A stretch of 7,233 nt of DNA from Candidatus Levyibacteriota bacterium (GTDB taxonomy: Bacteria > Patescibacteria > Microgenomatia > Levybacterales > UBA12049): contig PPGL01000081.1 of the NCBI GenBank assembly GCA_003173915.1, forward strand, positions 1 to 7,233. Direction: 5' to 3'. The position numbers and the translations under genes were made by a program. The notes beneath the pieces were generated by a model. It saw nothing but the letters and a program-made list of their open reading frames with translations, did no database searches and was not told where the DNA came from. Position 1 is the first letter of the stretch, and each line of letters starts with the position of its first letter. Shown one piece after another: positions 1-6,006 of this stretch.

Positions 1-305
1 CGAGTGAGAAATTGTTGATTAAACCAAATCACTTTTATTTCTCCTGTAGCATCTTGAATTACTGCCTCTTGGATTTTTTTAAATCGTTTAGTGTAGAGAT
101 TGCGAATTTGCTTGACAGTTCCTTGAATGGTAACTGTTTCTCCTGGTTGGATTTTTGCAATAGGTGTGATTAAAGAAAAATCTTCATAACGCGTCGGAAT
201 ATGAAAAAGAAAGTCTTCAAGTTTGTAAATTCCTAGTTTCTCAAGACGAGCGGCATACATTTTATATACTCTTCCGGCTGAAGTAACTGGAGTCTGTAAG
301 TTCAT
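1..305 (-). CDS. recG: RecG N-terminal part (ATP-dependent DNA helicase), cut by the window edge
   Basis: The first 101 residues of RecG, the branched-DNA helicase that remodels stalled replication forks and Holliday junctions. The protein starts MNLQTPVTSAGRVYK and continues with a helix-hairpin-helix-like stretch around KLGIYKLEDFLFHIPTRYED (residues about 24-43). It then runs into the OB-fold wedge domain: PGETVTIQGTVKQIRN, followed by the AVIQDATGEIKVIWFNQQFL strands that normally contact the fork. The order LEDFLFHxPxRYED - PGxxVTxxGxV - DxTGxIxxxWFN is characteristic of RecG. The ATPase motifs would lie beyond base 1, so helicase activity cannot be checked here. The ATG at 303-305 is chosen because the conserved region begins shortly after it and a TATAAT box lies just upstream. 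The gene follows the 35-aa gene by 40 nt and probably has its own promoter. Confidence 0.9.
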   Translation of the reverse strand, partial: MNLQTPVTSAGRVYKMYAARLEKLGIYKLEDFLFHIPTRYEDFSLITPIAKIQPGETVTIQGTVKQIRNLYTKRFKKIQEAVIQDATGEIKVIWFNQQFLT

Positions 306-312
306 ATTTCGT

Positions 313-318
313 ATTATA
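313..318 (-). promoter_or_regulatory. -10 box of recG, leaderless arrangement
   Basis: On the minus strand the sequence TTGTATAATA contains a perfect TATAAT, followed by 7 nt and then the recG ATG (A at 305). With normal -10 to start spacing, transcription would begin at or one base before the ATG, giving a leaderless mRNA. No convincing -35 hexamer is seen at 16-18 bp. No Shine-Dalgarno sequence lies between the box and the ATG, which fits leaderless initiation. The 10-mer TTGTATAATA recurs before the neighbouring 35-aa gene. Confidence 0.55.
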
Positions 319-345
319 CAACGAATTGTAGTGGTAAAATTATTA

Positions 346-453
346 TTATTGTTGGAGGGAAATATAGGGAAGAATTGCTGCGGCAATAAGTGCGATTGAT
401 GCAACGGCGACAATTATTTTCCAAATCCATTGATGTTTTCTTAGAGTTTCCAT
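346..453 (-). CDS. Hypothetical 35-residue single-pass membrane protein
   Basis: A very short reading frame, METLRKHQWIWKIIVAVASI continuing to ALIAAAILPYISLQQ. The first eight residues are charged (E2, R5, K6, H7). A hydrophobic helix runs from about residue 9 to 32 and is rich in Ile, Ala and Val. The polar end is only QQ. By the positive-inside rule the N-terminus would be cytoplasmic. I do not recognise a family and assign no function. Evidence that it is real: a perfect TATAAT sits exactly 6 nt upstream of the ATG, it fills the space between purH and recG, and its composition is clearly that of a designed membrane helix rather than random translation. The tryptophan pair WIW at the start of the helix is typical of an interface anchor. 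It could also be a lone signal-anchor remnant of a larger protein. Confidence 0.6.
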   Translation of the reverse strand: METLRKHQWIWKIIVAVASIALIAAAILPYISLQQ

Positions 454-459
454 ACATCT

Positions 460-465
460 ATTATA
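460..465 (-). promoter_or_regulatory. -10 box of the 35-aa membrane protein gene, leaderless arrangement
   Basis: A perfect TATAAT on the minus strand, within TTGTATAATAGATGTATG, ends 6 nt before the ATG whose A is at 453. The predicted transcription start coincides with the A of the ATG. The box lies in the 17-nt gap after the purH stop codon, so this gene need not depend on the upstream operon. No good -35 element is visible: any such element would fall in the last purH codons. Confidence 0.55.
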
Positions 466-470
466 CAATA

Positions 471-2021
471 TTAGTGCCAAAATGCACGGCGACCTGTAAA
501 CACCATAACAATACCAGCTTTATTAGCTGCATCTATTGAATCCTGATCGCGAATGCTTCCACCTTGTTGAATAATTGCAGTAATTCCAGCTTTTTGTGCT
601 GCTTCAACAGAATCAGAAAATGGGAAAAAACTATCACTTGCCAGTACTGCTTCTTTTGTATATTTTCCTGCTTGTTCTATAGCAATTTTTGTAGAGCGGA
701 CTCTGGATGTCTGTCCTGATCCAATCCCTCGCGTCATCGGGAGATTTTTGTCTACGACAATGACAGAATTAGATTTAATTCGAGAAATAAATTTCCATGC
801 AACTTCCATTTGTTTCATTTGTGATGGAGTTGGAGTTTTTTCTGTGACAACTTTCCAAATATCAAACCCTTTTTCAACATCTACATCTCCTGTTTGCCAA
901 ATAAATCCTCCATCAATCCACTTTATATTCATCGGATCAAGTTGTTGTGGAATAGAACCAAACGTGTAGATTCCCATGGTTTTTCGCACTTTTTGTAAAA
1001 ATTCCAGTGCGTCTATATCAATACTTGGAACAGCAACAATATCAATGTTTCCTCGCCTTTCGTCTTTAAATCCTCCAATAACTTTTGCGGCGTCTAGATT
1101 CATATGTTCGTTTAATACAATAATTCCACCAAATGCGGATTCTGGATCTGCTTCAATTGCTCTTTGTAATGCTTCTTGAGGATTTTCTCCAAGTGCAAGT
1201 CCTGATGGGCTGTTATGTTTGATGACCGCAGCTGCAGGTTTGGTAAACAGTCTTACTGACTCAAGTCCTGCATTAATATCTGTAATATTAATCATGGAAA
1301 GTTCTCTTCCCCATTTTCGTTCTAAGCGTTCTAAAGAAGAATGGAAACCAGGTCTTACATATACAGCTCCCTGTTGATGAGGATTTTCTCCATAGCGAAG
1401 GTCAATAAGTTTTCTTCCAGGAATAGTAATTTCATCAGGAAACTGTTCATCTCTAAGATAATTCGCAATTTGTGAATCATAAAAAGATAAGTGAGAAAAT
1501 GCTTTCCCTGCAAGTTTTTTACGAAGTTCTTCAGAAGTTAAATCCTTTTTTAGCGCTCCTATAACTACTTCGTAATCTTTTGGATCAACAACTACCAAAC
1601 AATTTTTAAAGTTTTTTGCAGCAGCTCTTACCATTGTTGGACCACCAACATCAATATTTTCTACTGCTTCATCAAGGGTTACGCCTTTTTTACTAATCGT
1701 GTGTTCGAATGGATATAAGTTGCAGACAACAATGTCAATTGGTTTAATATTCAGTTCTTTCGCTTGCCCAACATGTTTTTTATTTGTTCTATCGTATAAA
1801 ATCCCAGACTCAATTTGAAAGCTAATTGTTTTCATTCTTCCATCAAAACTCTCTGGATTACCAGTGACTTCCTGAATAGGCGTAAATGGAACAGAATTTT
1901 GTTCGAGTACTTTTGCTGTTCCACCTGTAGAAATTATGATATATCCAAGATCTACTAGCTCTTCGGCAAAAGCAACAATTCCTTCCTTGTTATAAACACT
2001 CAGTAATGCGTATTTTTTCAT
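471..2021 (-). CDS. purH: Bifunctional AICAR formyltransferase / IMP cyclohydrolase (PurH)
   Basis: Cytosolic enzyme of the last two steps of purine synthesis: AICAR plus 10-formyl-tetrahydrofolate gives FAICAR, which is then closed to IMP. The protein is 516 aa from the ATG, a usual length for bacterial PurH. The N-terminal cyclohydrolase domain (about residues 1-195) shows ISTGGTAKVL, GRMKT (Lys64), CNLYPF (Tyr103), IDVGG (Asp124) and AAAKN (Lys136), matching the known active-site set Lys66/Tyr104/Asp125/Lys137 of the human enzyme. The transformylase domain has DLRYGENPHQ, the catalytic Lys-His pair in KHNSPSG (268-269), GIGSGQTSRV, SDSFFPF, GGSIRD and a C-terminal FTGRRAFWH. Oddities: the usual KTLHPKIHGGIL is KTISFQIESGIL, the pair motif is nearer the eukaryotic KHVSPAG than the bacterial KHANPCG, and the end reads RAFWH rather than RHFRH. 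Start choice: ATG 1 nt after the tyrS stop. A TTG at 2028-2030, in frame and 6 nt after GGAAG, would add three residues and is a real alternative. Confidence 0.95.
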   Translation of the reverse strand: MKKYALLSVYNKEGIVAFAEELVDLGYIIISTGGTAKVLEQNSVPFTPIQEVTGNPESFDGRMKTISFQIESGILYDRTNKKHVGQAKELNIKPIDIVVCNLYPFEHTISKKGVTLDEAVENIDVGGPTMVRAAAKNFKNCLVVVDPKDYEVVIGALKKDLTSEELRKKLAGKAFSHLSFYDSQIANYLRDEQFPDEITIPGRKLIDLRYGENPHQQGAVYVRPGFHSSLERLERKWGRELSMINITDINAGLESVRLFTKPAAAVIKHNSPSGLALGENPQEALQRAIEADPESAFGGIIVLNEHMNLDAAKVIGGFKDERRGNIDIVAVPSIDIDALEFLQKVRKTMGIYTFGSIPQQLDPMNIKWIDGGFIWQTGDVDVEKGFDIWKVVTEKTPTPSQMKQMEVAWKFISRIKSNSVIVVDKNLPMTRGIGSGQTSRVRSTKIAIEQAGKYTKEAVLASDSFFPFSDSVEAAQKAGITAIIQQGGSIRDQDSIDAANKAGIVMVFTGRRAFWH

Positions 2022-2022
2022 T

Positions 2023-3228
2023 CTATTCAATAATTACTTCCACAAATTTTCTTTTACCAACTTTAATTACTGCGTTTTCTTTAATTGTTGTTTCTTTATT
2101 TGGCTCAAGAATTTTTTCATTGTCGATTTCTACTCCACCTTGTTCAATAAGTCTTTTTGCTTCTGACTTACTACCTACCAACCCTAATTCAACCAGTAAA
2201 TCAGCATAGGTAATAAGAGATTTAGCTTTTGAAAGAGTTACTTGTTCAATTTCCGTTGGTAAATCTTTTTTTTGCACTATTTTTTCAAATGCTTCTTGTG
2301 CTTGTTTGGCTGCCTCTTCGTTATTAAGCTGTCTGACAATATCAAATGCAAGTTGCTTTTTATAATTTATCGGATTTTCTCCATTATTAAGTGCAAGTTC
2401 AATTTCGCTTATTCTTTGATTTGAAACATCAGTTAAGTATTCAAATCCCTTTAAAACAATATCATCAGGAAGTGACATGATTTTCCCAAACAAATCTTCA
2501 GGTTTGTCTGTAAGCGCAATAACATTTCCCTCTGTTTTGCCAATTTTTCTTCCTTCAGAATCTGTAAGCAGTGGGGTTGTCATAACAAACTTTTCTTTAT
2601 TTAAATAATCTTTTACAAGTTGCCTTCCTGCAAGCATATTAAATGTTTGGTCTGATCCACCGAGTTCTACATCTGTTTTTATTGCAACTGAATCATAACC
2701 TTGTAGCAATGGATATAAAAATTCGCGAAGATTAATTGGTTCATTTTTCTTCAATCTTTCTTGAAAAAGATCGCGTTCGATTAACTGTTGCAATGTAAAA
2801 TGGCCAGCAATATCAAGAATTTCTGGAAGTGTGAGTTTATTAAGCCAATCACCATTATAAACAATTTTTACTGGATTTTCTCCATCGAATTTAACAAGTT
2901 TTCCTGCCTGCATAACATAATCTGTGGCGTTTTGTTTGAGTTCTTCTTCTGTGAGAAATTTATCTCGTGATCGAAGTTTGCCAGATGGATCGCCAGCAAG
3001 GCCTGTTCCTGTTCCAATCAAAAAAATTACCTGATGTCCAAGTTCTTGCCACTGGGCAAGTTTGCGAAAACCTACCATATGTCCAATGTGAAGTTGTGTT
3101 CCTGTTGGATCAAATCCCTGATAAATGGTAAGTTTTTTCCCACTAAGTAGTACTTTTTTAAGCTCTTCTTTTGTTGGATAGACTTTGTCTACTCCGCGGG
3201 TGAGTAGTGATTCAATTTTTTCATCCAT
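2023..3228 (-). CDS. tyrS: Tyrosyl-tRNA synthetase
   Basis: Class I aminoacyl-tRNA synthetase that charges tRNA-Tyr in the cytosol. The 401-aa length is typical. The Rossmann catalytic domain begins IYQGFDPTGTQLHIGH (HIGH at 47-50). The KMSKS-type loop is KIGKT at 228-232. The tyrosine pocket segment QGYDSVAIKTDVELGGSDQ (176-194) is characteristic of the TyrZ-like TyrRS branch rather than of E. coli TyrS. An S4 RNA-binding domain occupies about residues 337-398 (ITYADLLVELGLVGSKSEAKRLIEQGGV), the usual tRNA-binding tail of bacterial TyrRS. It lies 40 nt after tyrA-pheA, so tyrosine synthesis and its use in translation are side by side, and it stops with TAG 1 nt before the purH ATG. No T-box leader is possible in the short spacer. 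An extended -10 box (TGCTATACT) in that spacer suggests an internal promoter with a leader of only a few bases. Confidence 0.96.
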   Translation of the reverse strand: MDEKIESLLTRGVDKVYPTKEELKKVLLSGKKLTIYQGFDPTGTQLHIGHMVGFRKLAQWQELGHQVIFLIGTGTGLAGDPSGKLRSRDKFLTEEELKQNATDYVMQAGKLVKFDGENPVKIVYNGDWLNKLTLPEILDIAGHFTLQQLIERDLFQERLKKNEPINLREFLYPLLQGYDSVAIKTDVELGGSDQTFNMLAGRQLVKDYLNKEKFVMTTPLLTDSEGRKIGKTEGNVIALTDKPEDLFGKIMSLPDDIVLKGFEYLTDVSNQRISEIELALNNGENPINYKKQLAFDIVRQLNNEEAAKQAQEAFEKIVQKKDLPTEIEQVTLSKAKSLITYADLLVELGLVGSKSEAKRLIEQGGVEIDNEKILEPNKETTIKENAVIKVGKRKFVEVIIE

Positions 3229-3240
3229 ATTTATGCACTC

Positions 3241-3249
3241 AGTATAGCA
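3241..3249 (-). promoter_or_regulatory. Candidate extended -10 promoter for tyrS
   Basis: The minus strand reads TGCTATACT, which fits an extended -10 (TGn followed by TATACT, one mismatch to TATAAT). It is 12 nt upstream of the tyrS ATG, so the mRNA leader would be about 5-6 nt. An A8 tract (3255-3262) lies just upstream and could act like an UP-type element. No -35 hexamer is visible, as is often so for extended -10 promoters. The match could be chance in AT-rich DNA. Confidence 0.4.
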
Positions 3250-3268
3250 TGCAATTTTTTTTCCTGCA

Positions 3269-4597
3269 TTACCGAGTTACCAGTAAAAATCGTGTCAAAT
3301 TATCTTTTTTGTCCTGTAACTGCTCGGCTATAATGTCAAAGTCAAAATGTTTGGATAGTGTTTGTGGTCCAAGAATTGCTGTGTTTTTTGGAAGATTTCC
3401 TGCTGCAAGTTCGGCAGCAGCGCGAGCAGTATCTACTAAATCCCCTTCTCCACTTAAAAGTTTTAGATGAGGAAATTTTTCTTTGAGTGTTTGCTCGCAC
3501 TGTCTAAAAACTTGTGGGTGAGCCATAATTGTAGTAATTTCTTTTTCATCAATATCTTTTCTTTTCATTAGAAAATGTCTAATTACTATGGTAAAGTCCT
3601 CAACAATAGAAAATCTATACTTAGCCATTGCCTGGATAGATTCTTCAACAAGCCCTCCTGTTGAATTAGAAATTGCAAATAAGCCAAAATCAATAGCCCC
3701 TTCGTATAAGCTTTTCAACACTTTTTCTGATGTATATAAATATTCTGTTTTATAGTCTTTAATATTTTTTCGAAGTAAAAAATTTTGTAATGCTTCTTCA
3801 TTAAAACTTCCCATATCTCCTTGAATGCCATAGGTTATGTAATCAGGATTTGCTTGTTTAGGAAGTAATTGGTTATACAGAGTATTGTATGCTTCACCAA
3901 TTTTAATTCGCATGTGCTTTGTAAATGGATTATATGTTTGAAGTCCAATAAAAAGTTCCCACGTATCGTTACATGTTTGTTCTTTCACTTCCAAAAGTTT
4001 TTTTGTACCAAGTGAATCAATTGGTGTTGATTCAAAGTCAATTTTTTCCAAAAGTCTTCCAATAAAATGTGTCAGTCCTTGAGATTTTGCTGCTAATTCG
4101 TCGTGTTGTTCTGCAGACATTTCTAATACTTTCAATTTTTTATTTTCAAAAAAACTTTTCCAAAATACATACGTTTCCTCAGATGTTTTAAATTTATCTA
4201 GAATAATTGGTAGTCCTTCAAATCCATTTTTACTACTATCTGGACCAAACATTGGATGTGTTAATAACATTTGCTGCCCTTTATTGTGCTTAAGAAAAAT
4301 ATTTTTCGGATGGATTTTTACAGATAAAACATCGATTAAAATATGATCTTTTCTGAAATATTTTTCATGTTCGAAGATTACTGTCTCAAATTGTGGAATT
4401 GGCACAGCATAAAAAATTGTATCATTTTCATAAACTTCCTCTAATGTTTTTGTAATTCTTGTGTTTTTGTTAAAATTTTCTTTCTGTTCCTGAGGGATAT
4501 CACTTCGATTAAAAATAGTAATATCAAAATCATCTTTTAACAATCTATAAAGAGTTTTCCCAAATCTTCCAAAACCGATAATGCTTATTTTTTTCAT
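3269..4597 (-). CDS. tyrA-pheA: TyrA-PheA fusion: prephenate/arogenate dehydrogenase + prephenate dehydratase, no ACT domain
   Basis: A 442-aa two-domain enzyme feeding both Tyr and Phe. Residues 1 to about 245 form a TyrA dehydrogenase. It has the dinucleotide-binding IIGFGRFG (6-13), IDVLSVKIHPKNI (88-100), THPMFGP (113-119, with the likely catalytic His114), EMSAEQHDELAAKSQGLTH (159-177) and STPIDSLG. This set resembles plant arogenate dehydrogenases (VDVLSVKEFPKN, CTHPMFGPESGKDGWKGLP, ESTPINTKG as I recall them) more than E. coli TyrA. Residues about 252-442 form a prephenate dehydratase: YGIQGDMGSFNEEAL (256-270), AISNSTGG (308-315), AHPQVFRQC (359-367), DTARAAAE (389-396) and the catalytic TRF (435-437). 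The chain ends five residues after TRF, so the ACT domain that senses Phe is absent. Two dehydratase motifs are altered: ENS becomes SNS and SHPQ becomes AHPQ. The ATG overlaps the aminotransferase stop as ATGA, implying coupled translation; no clear ribosome site is seen. TyrA-PheA fusions are known, for example in Archaeoglobus with a chorismate mutase; here the mutase is separate. Confidence 0.88.
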   Translation of the reverse strand: MKKISIIGFGRFGKTLYRLLKDDFDITIFNRSDIPQEQKENFNKNTRITKTLEEVYENDTIFYAVPIPQFETVIFEHEKYFRKDHILIDVLSVKIHPKNIFLKHNKGQQMLLTHPMFGPDSSKNGFEGLPIILDKFKTSEETYVFWKSFFENKKLKVLEMSAEQHDELAAKSQGLTHFIGRLLEKIDFESTPIDSLGTKKLLEVKEQTCNDTWELFIGLQTYNPFTKHMRIKIGEAYNTLYNQLLPKQANPDYITYGIQGDMGSFNEEALQNFLLRKNIKDYKTEYLYTSEKVLKSLYEGAIDFGLFAISNSTGGLVEESIQAMAKYRFSIVEDFTIVIRHFLMKRKDIDEKEITTIMAHPQVFRQCEQTLKEKFPHLKLLSGEGDLVDTARAAAELAAGNLPKNTAILGPQTLSKHFDFDIIAEQLQDKKDNLTRFLLVTR

Positions 4598-5733
4598 AAG
4601 TATTTATCGATATCAGTGATATCTGCGCAGATACTAACTCTCACATATCTTTCTCCGTTACTTCCGAATGCACTGCCAGGAGTAAAAAATACATGTTTTT
4701 CTTTAAGAAGTTTGAATACGTATTCTTCAGAAGGAATGCTTTCTGGAATTTTACCCCAAATGTATAATCCTCCTTTTGGCAAAGAAAAAGTAATGCCAAG
4801 TTTGTTTAACTTTTCCGCAATAATATCTCGTCTTGTTTCATAACTGTTTAGCATTTCTTTTTTCCACTGTGTATCTTCATTTTCTAGTGCAAATGCTCCT
4901 AAATTTTGCAGTGGTAAATACATTCCAGAATCAAGTTGGGATTTTACTTTTGCCAATGCTTGTACAACTTCTCTATTTCCAACAATCCAGCCCATGCGAT
5001 TTCCTGCAAAAGAATATGTTTTTGAGAAAGACCCAAGCTCCACTGCGATATCTTCTGCTCCAGGAATTTCTAAAATACTTGGAGAAACAAATCCATCAAA
5101 TGCAATCTCTGCGTACGCATGATCGTAAATAATGAGAATATTCTTTTTTTTTGCAAATTCTACAAGTTCTGTTAATTCTTTTTTTGTTATTACCTGTCCT
5201 GTTGGATTGGATGGAAAATTAACCCACATGGCTTTTGTTTTTTGCGTAATCTTTTTTTCAATTTCTTTTACATCTACTTTGAAATTATTTTCTTCCAAGA
5301 GATTGTAATATACAGGTGTAATACCAAATAATAAGAGTGGTCCACTAAACCCTGGATAGCCAGGATTTGGAACCAAAACTTCATCTCCTTCATCAGCAAT
5401 AGCAAGTGGTAGATGTCCTGTACCATCTTTTGCTCCAAGAAGTGGCAACAGTTCATTTTCTTGCAACTCTACGGAAAATCTTTTTTTGTACCAACGTTGC
5501 AATGCTTTGGAGAAATTTTTGTTTGCTCCATAACCTGGATACATATGAGCCTTAGGATCTCGAATAAACTCTGTGAATTTATCAAGATACATGTTACTTG
5601 GTGGAAAATCTGGTGAACCAATGCCAAAATTCAATACATTTCTGCCAGATTCTTTTTCAACTTCTGTAATTACTTTATTCATCCTGGAAAAAATATATTC
5701 ATTAAATTGTTGAAGACGTTTTGGTGTTTGCAT
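4594..5733 (-). CDS. PLP-dependent class I/II aminotransferase, probably for aromatic amino acids or prephenate
   Basis: A fold-type I aminotransferase of 379 aa. Seen: YGANKNFSKAL substrate-side segment, GAKDGTGHLPLA (100-111, cofactor phosphate region), PNPGYPGF (122-129), SNPTG with Asn176, YDHAYAE with Asp204 and Tyr207, the PLP-binding Lys238 in SFSKTYSFAGNRMGW, and the carboxylate-binding Arg365 in RYVRVS. The overall pattern is of the DapL2/MJ1391-like group often labelled LL-diaminopimelate aminotransferase. Its place between chorismate mutase and tyrA-pheA points instead to the final transamination of phenylpyruvate or 4-hydroxyphenylpyruvate, or of prephenate to arogenate; that is inference from context. 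The ATG at 5731-5733 lies 1 nt after the mutase stop. An upstream in-frame TTG at 5773-5775 would add a low-complexity N-terminus inside the mutase gene and is not preferred. The stop overlaps tyrA-pheA by 4 nt. Confidence 0.87.
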   Translation of the reverse strand: MQTPKRLQQFNEYIFSRMNKVITEVEKESGRNVLNFGIGSPDFPPSNMYLDKFTEFIRDPKAHMYPGYGANKNFSKALQRWYKKRFSVELQENELLPLLGAKDGTGHLPLAIADEGDEVLVPNPGYPGFSGPLLLFGITPVYYNLLEENNFKVDVKEIEKKITQKTKAMWVNFPSNPTGQVITKKELTELVEFAKKKNILIIYDHAYAEIAFDGFVSPSILEIPGAEDIAVELGSFSKTYSFAGNRMGWIVGNREVVQALAKVKSQLDSGMYLPLQNLGAFALENEDTQWKKEMLNSYETRRDIIAEKLNKLGITFSLPKGGLYIWGKIPESIPSEEYVFKLLKEKHVFFTPGSAFGSNGERYVRVSICADITDIDKYL

Positions 5734-5734
5734 A

Positions 5735-5998
5735 TTATTGTTGGATTTTTTTTGAATGTTCGTGTATTGTTTCAAAAATCTTTTTTACAAAATCTTTATC
5801 AAGATGAAGTTCTTCTGCTTTTTGTTGAACTTTCTTTACAATATCTTCCCAACGTTTTTCATCAAACACATCAATTTGCAATTCTTTTTTTATCTCACCA
5901 ATTTTTTTTGATACTTCTTTGCGTTTTGCCAGAAGTTCAATAAGTTCCTTATCTATTGCATCAATCTGTTGTCGTAATTCATCAATTGTTTTGTTCAT
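5735..5998 (-). CDS. Chorismate mutase, AroQ class, stand-alone
   Basis: An 87-aa all-helical enzyme that converts chorismate to prephenate; AroQ mutases work as intertwined dimers in the cytosol. The expected pattern is present: LRQQIDAIDKELIELLAKR gives Arg9 and Arg26 (equivalent to Arg11 and Arg28 of the E. coli P-protein), Lys37 in IGEIKK (Lys39), Asp46 and Arg49 in FDEKRW (Asp48, Arg51), and the third helix ends HEHSKKIQQ with Ser82 and Gln86 near the Ser84/Gln88 positions. The residue equivalent to Glu52 is Trp50 (KRWED). I believe RW at this place occurs in several other AroQ mutases, so it is probably a subfamily trait. The small size and lack of fusion contrast with E. coli, where the mutase is fused to PheA or TyrA. 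It starts 36 nt after aroC, across a palindromic repeat, and stops 1 nt before the aminotransferase ATG. Confidence 0.9.
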   Translation of the reverse strand: MNKTIDELRQQIDAIDKELIELLAKRKEVSKKIGEIKKELQIDVFDEKRWEDIVKKVQQKAEELHLDKDFVKKIFETIHEHSKKIQQ

Positions 5999-6006
5999 AC
6001 TTTATA

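Noticed and set aside
341..350. TTA/TTATT triplet run as a microsatellite
   Set aside because: It is only about three repeats in AT-rich DNA, covering the stop codon of the 35-aa gene.
3229..3268. T-box riboswitch or Tyr leader for tyrS
   Set aside because: The 40-nt spacer is far too short for a T-box, and the mini-frame in it has no Tyr codon.
4594..4597. Alternative genetic code with TGA as Gly, as in some CPR groups
   Set aside because: The aminotransferase ends at TGA in an ATGA overlap just where the family normally ends, and the following gene begins there.
4833..5132. Plus-strand frame of 99 aa inside the aminotransferase
   Set aside because: It lies antisense to a well-conserved enzyme, and its translation has no recognisable motif. 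The other plus-strand frames are rejected on the same grounds.
5734..5775. Longer aminotransferase start at TTG 5773-5775
   Set aside because: It would add MKQYTNIQKKSNNN, a low-complexity extension read inside the mutase gene. An ATG lies 1 nt after the mutase stop, matching other junctions here.
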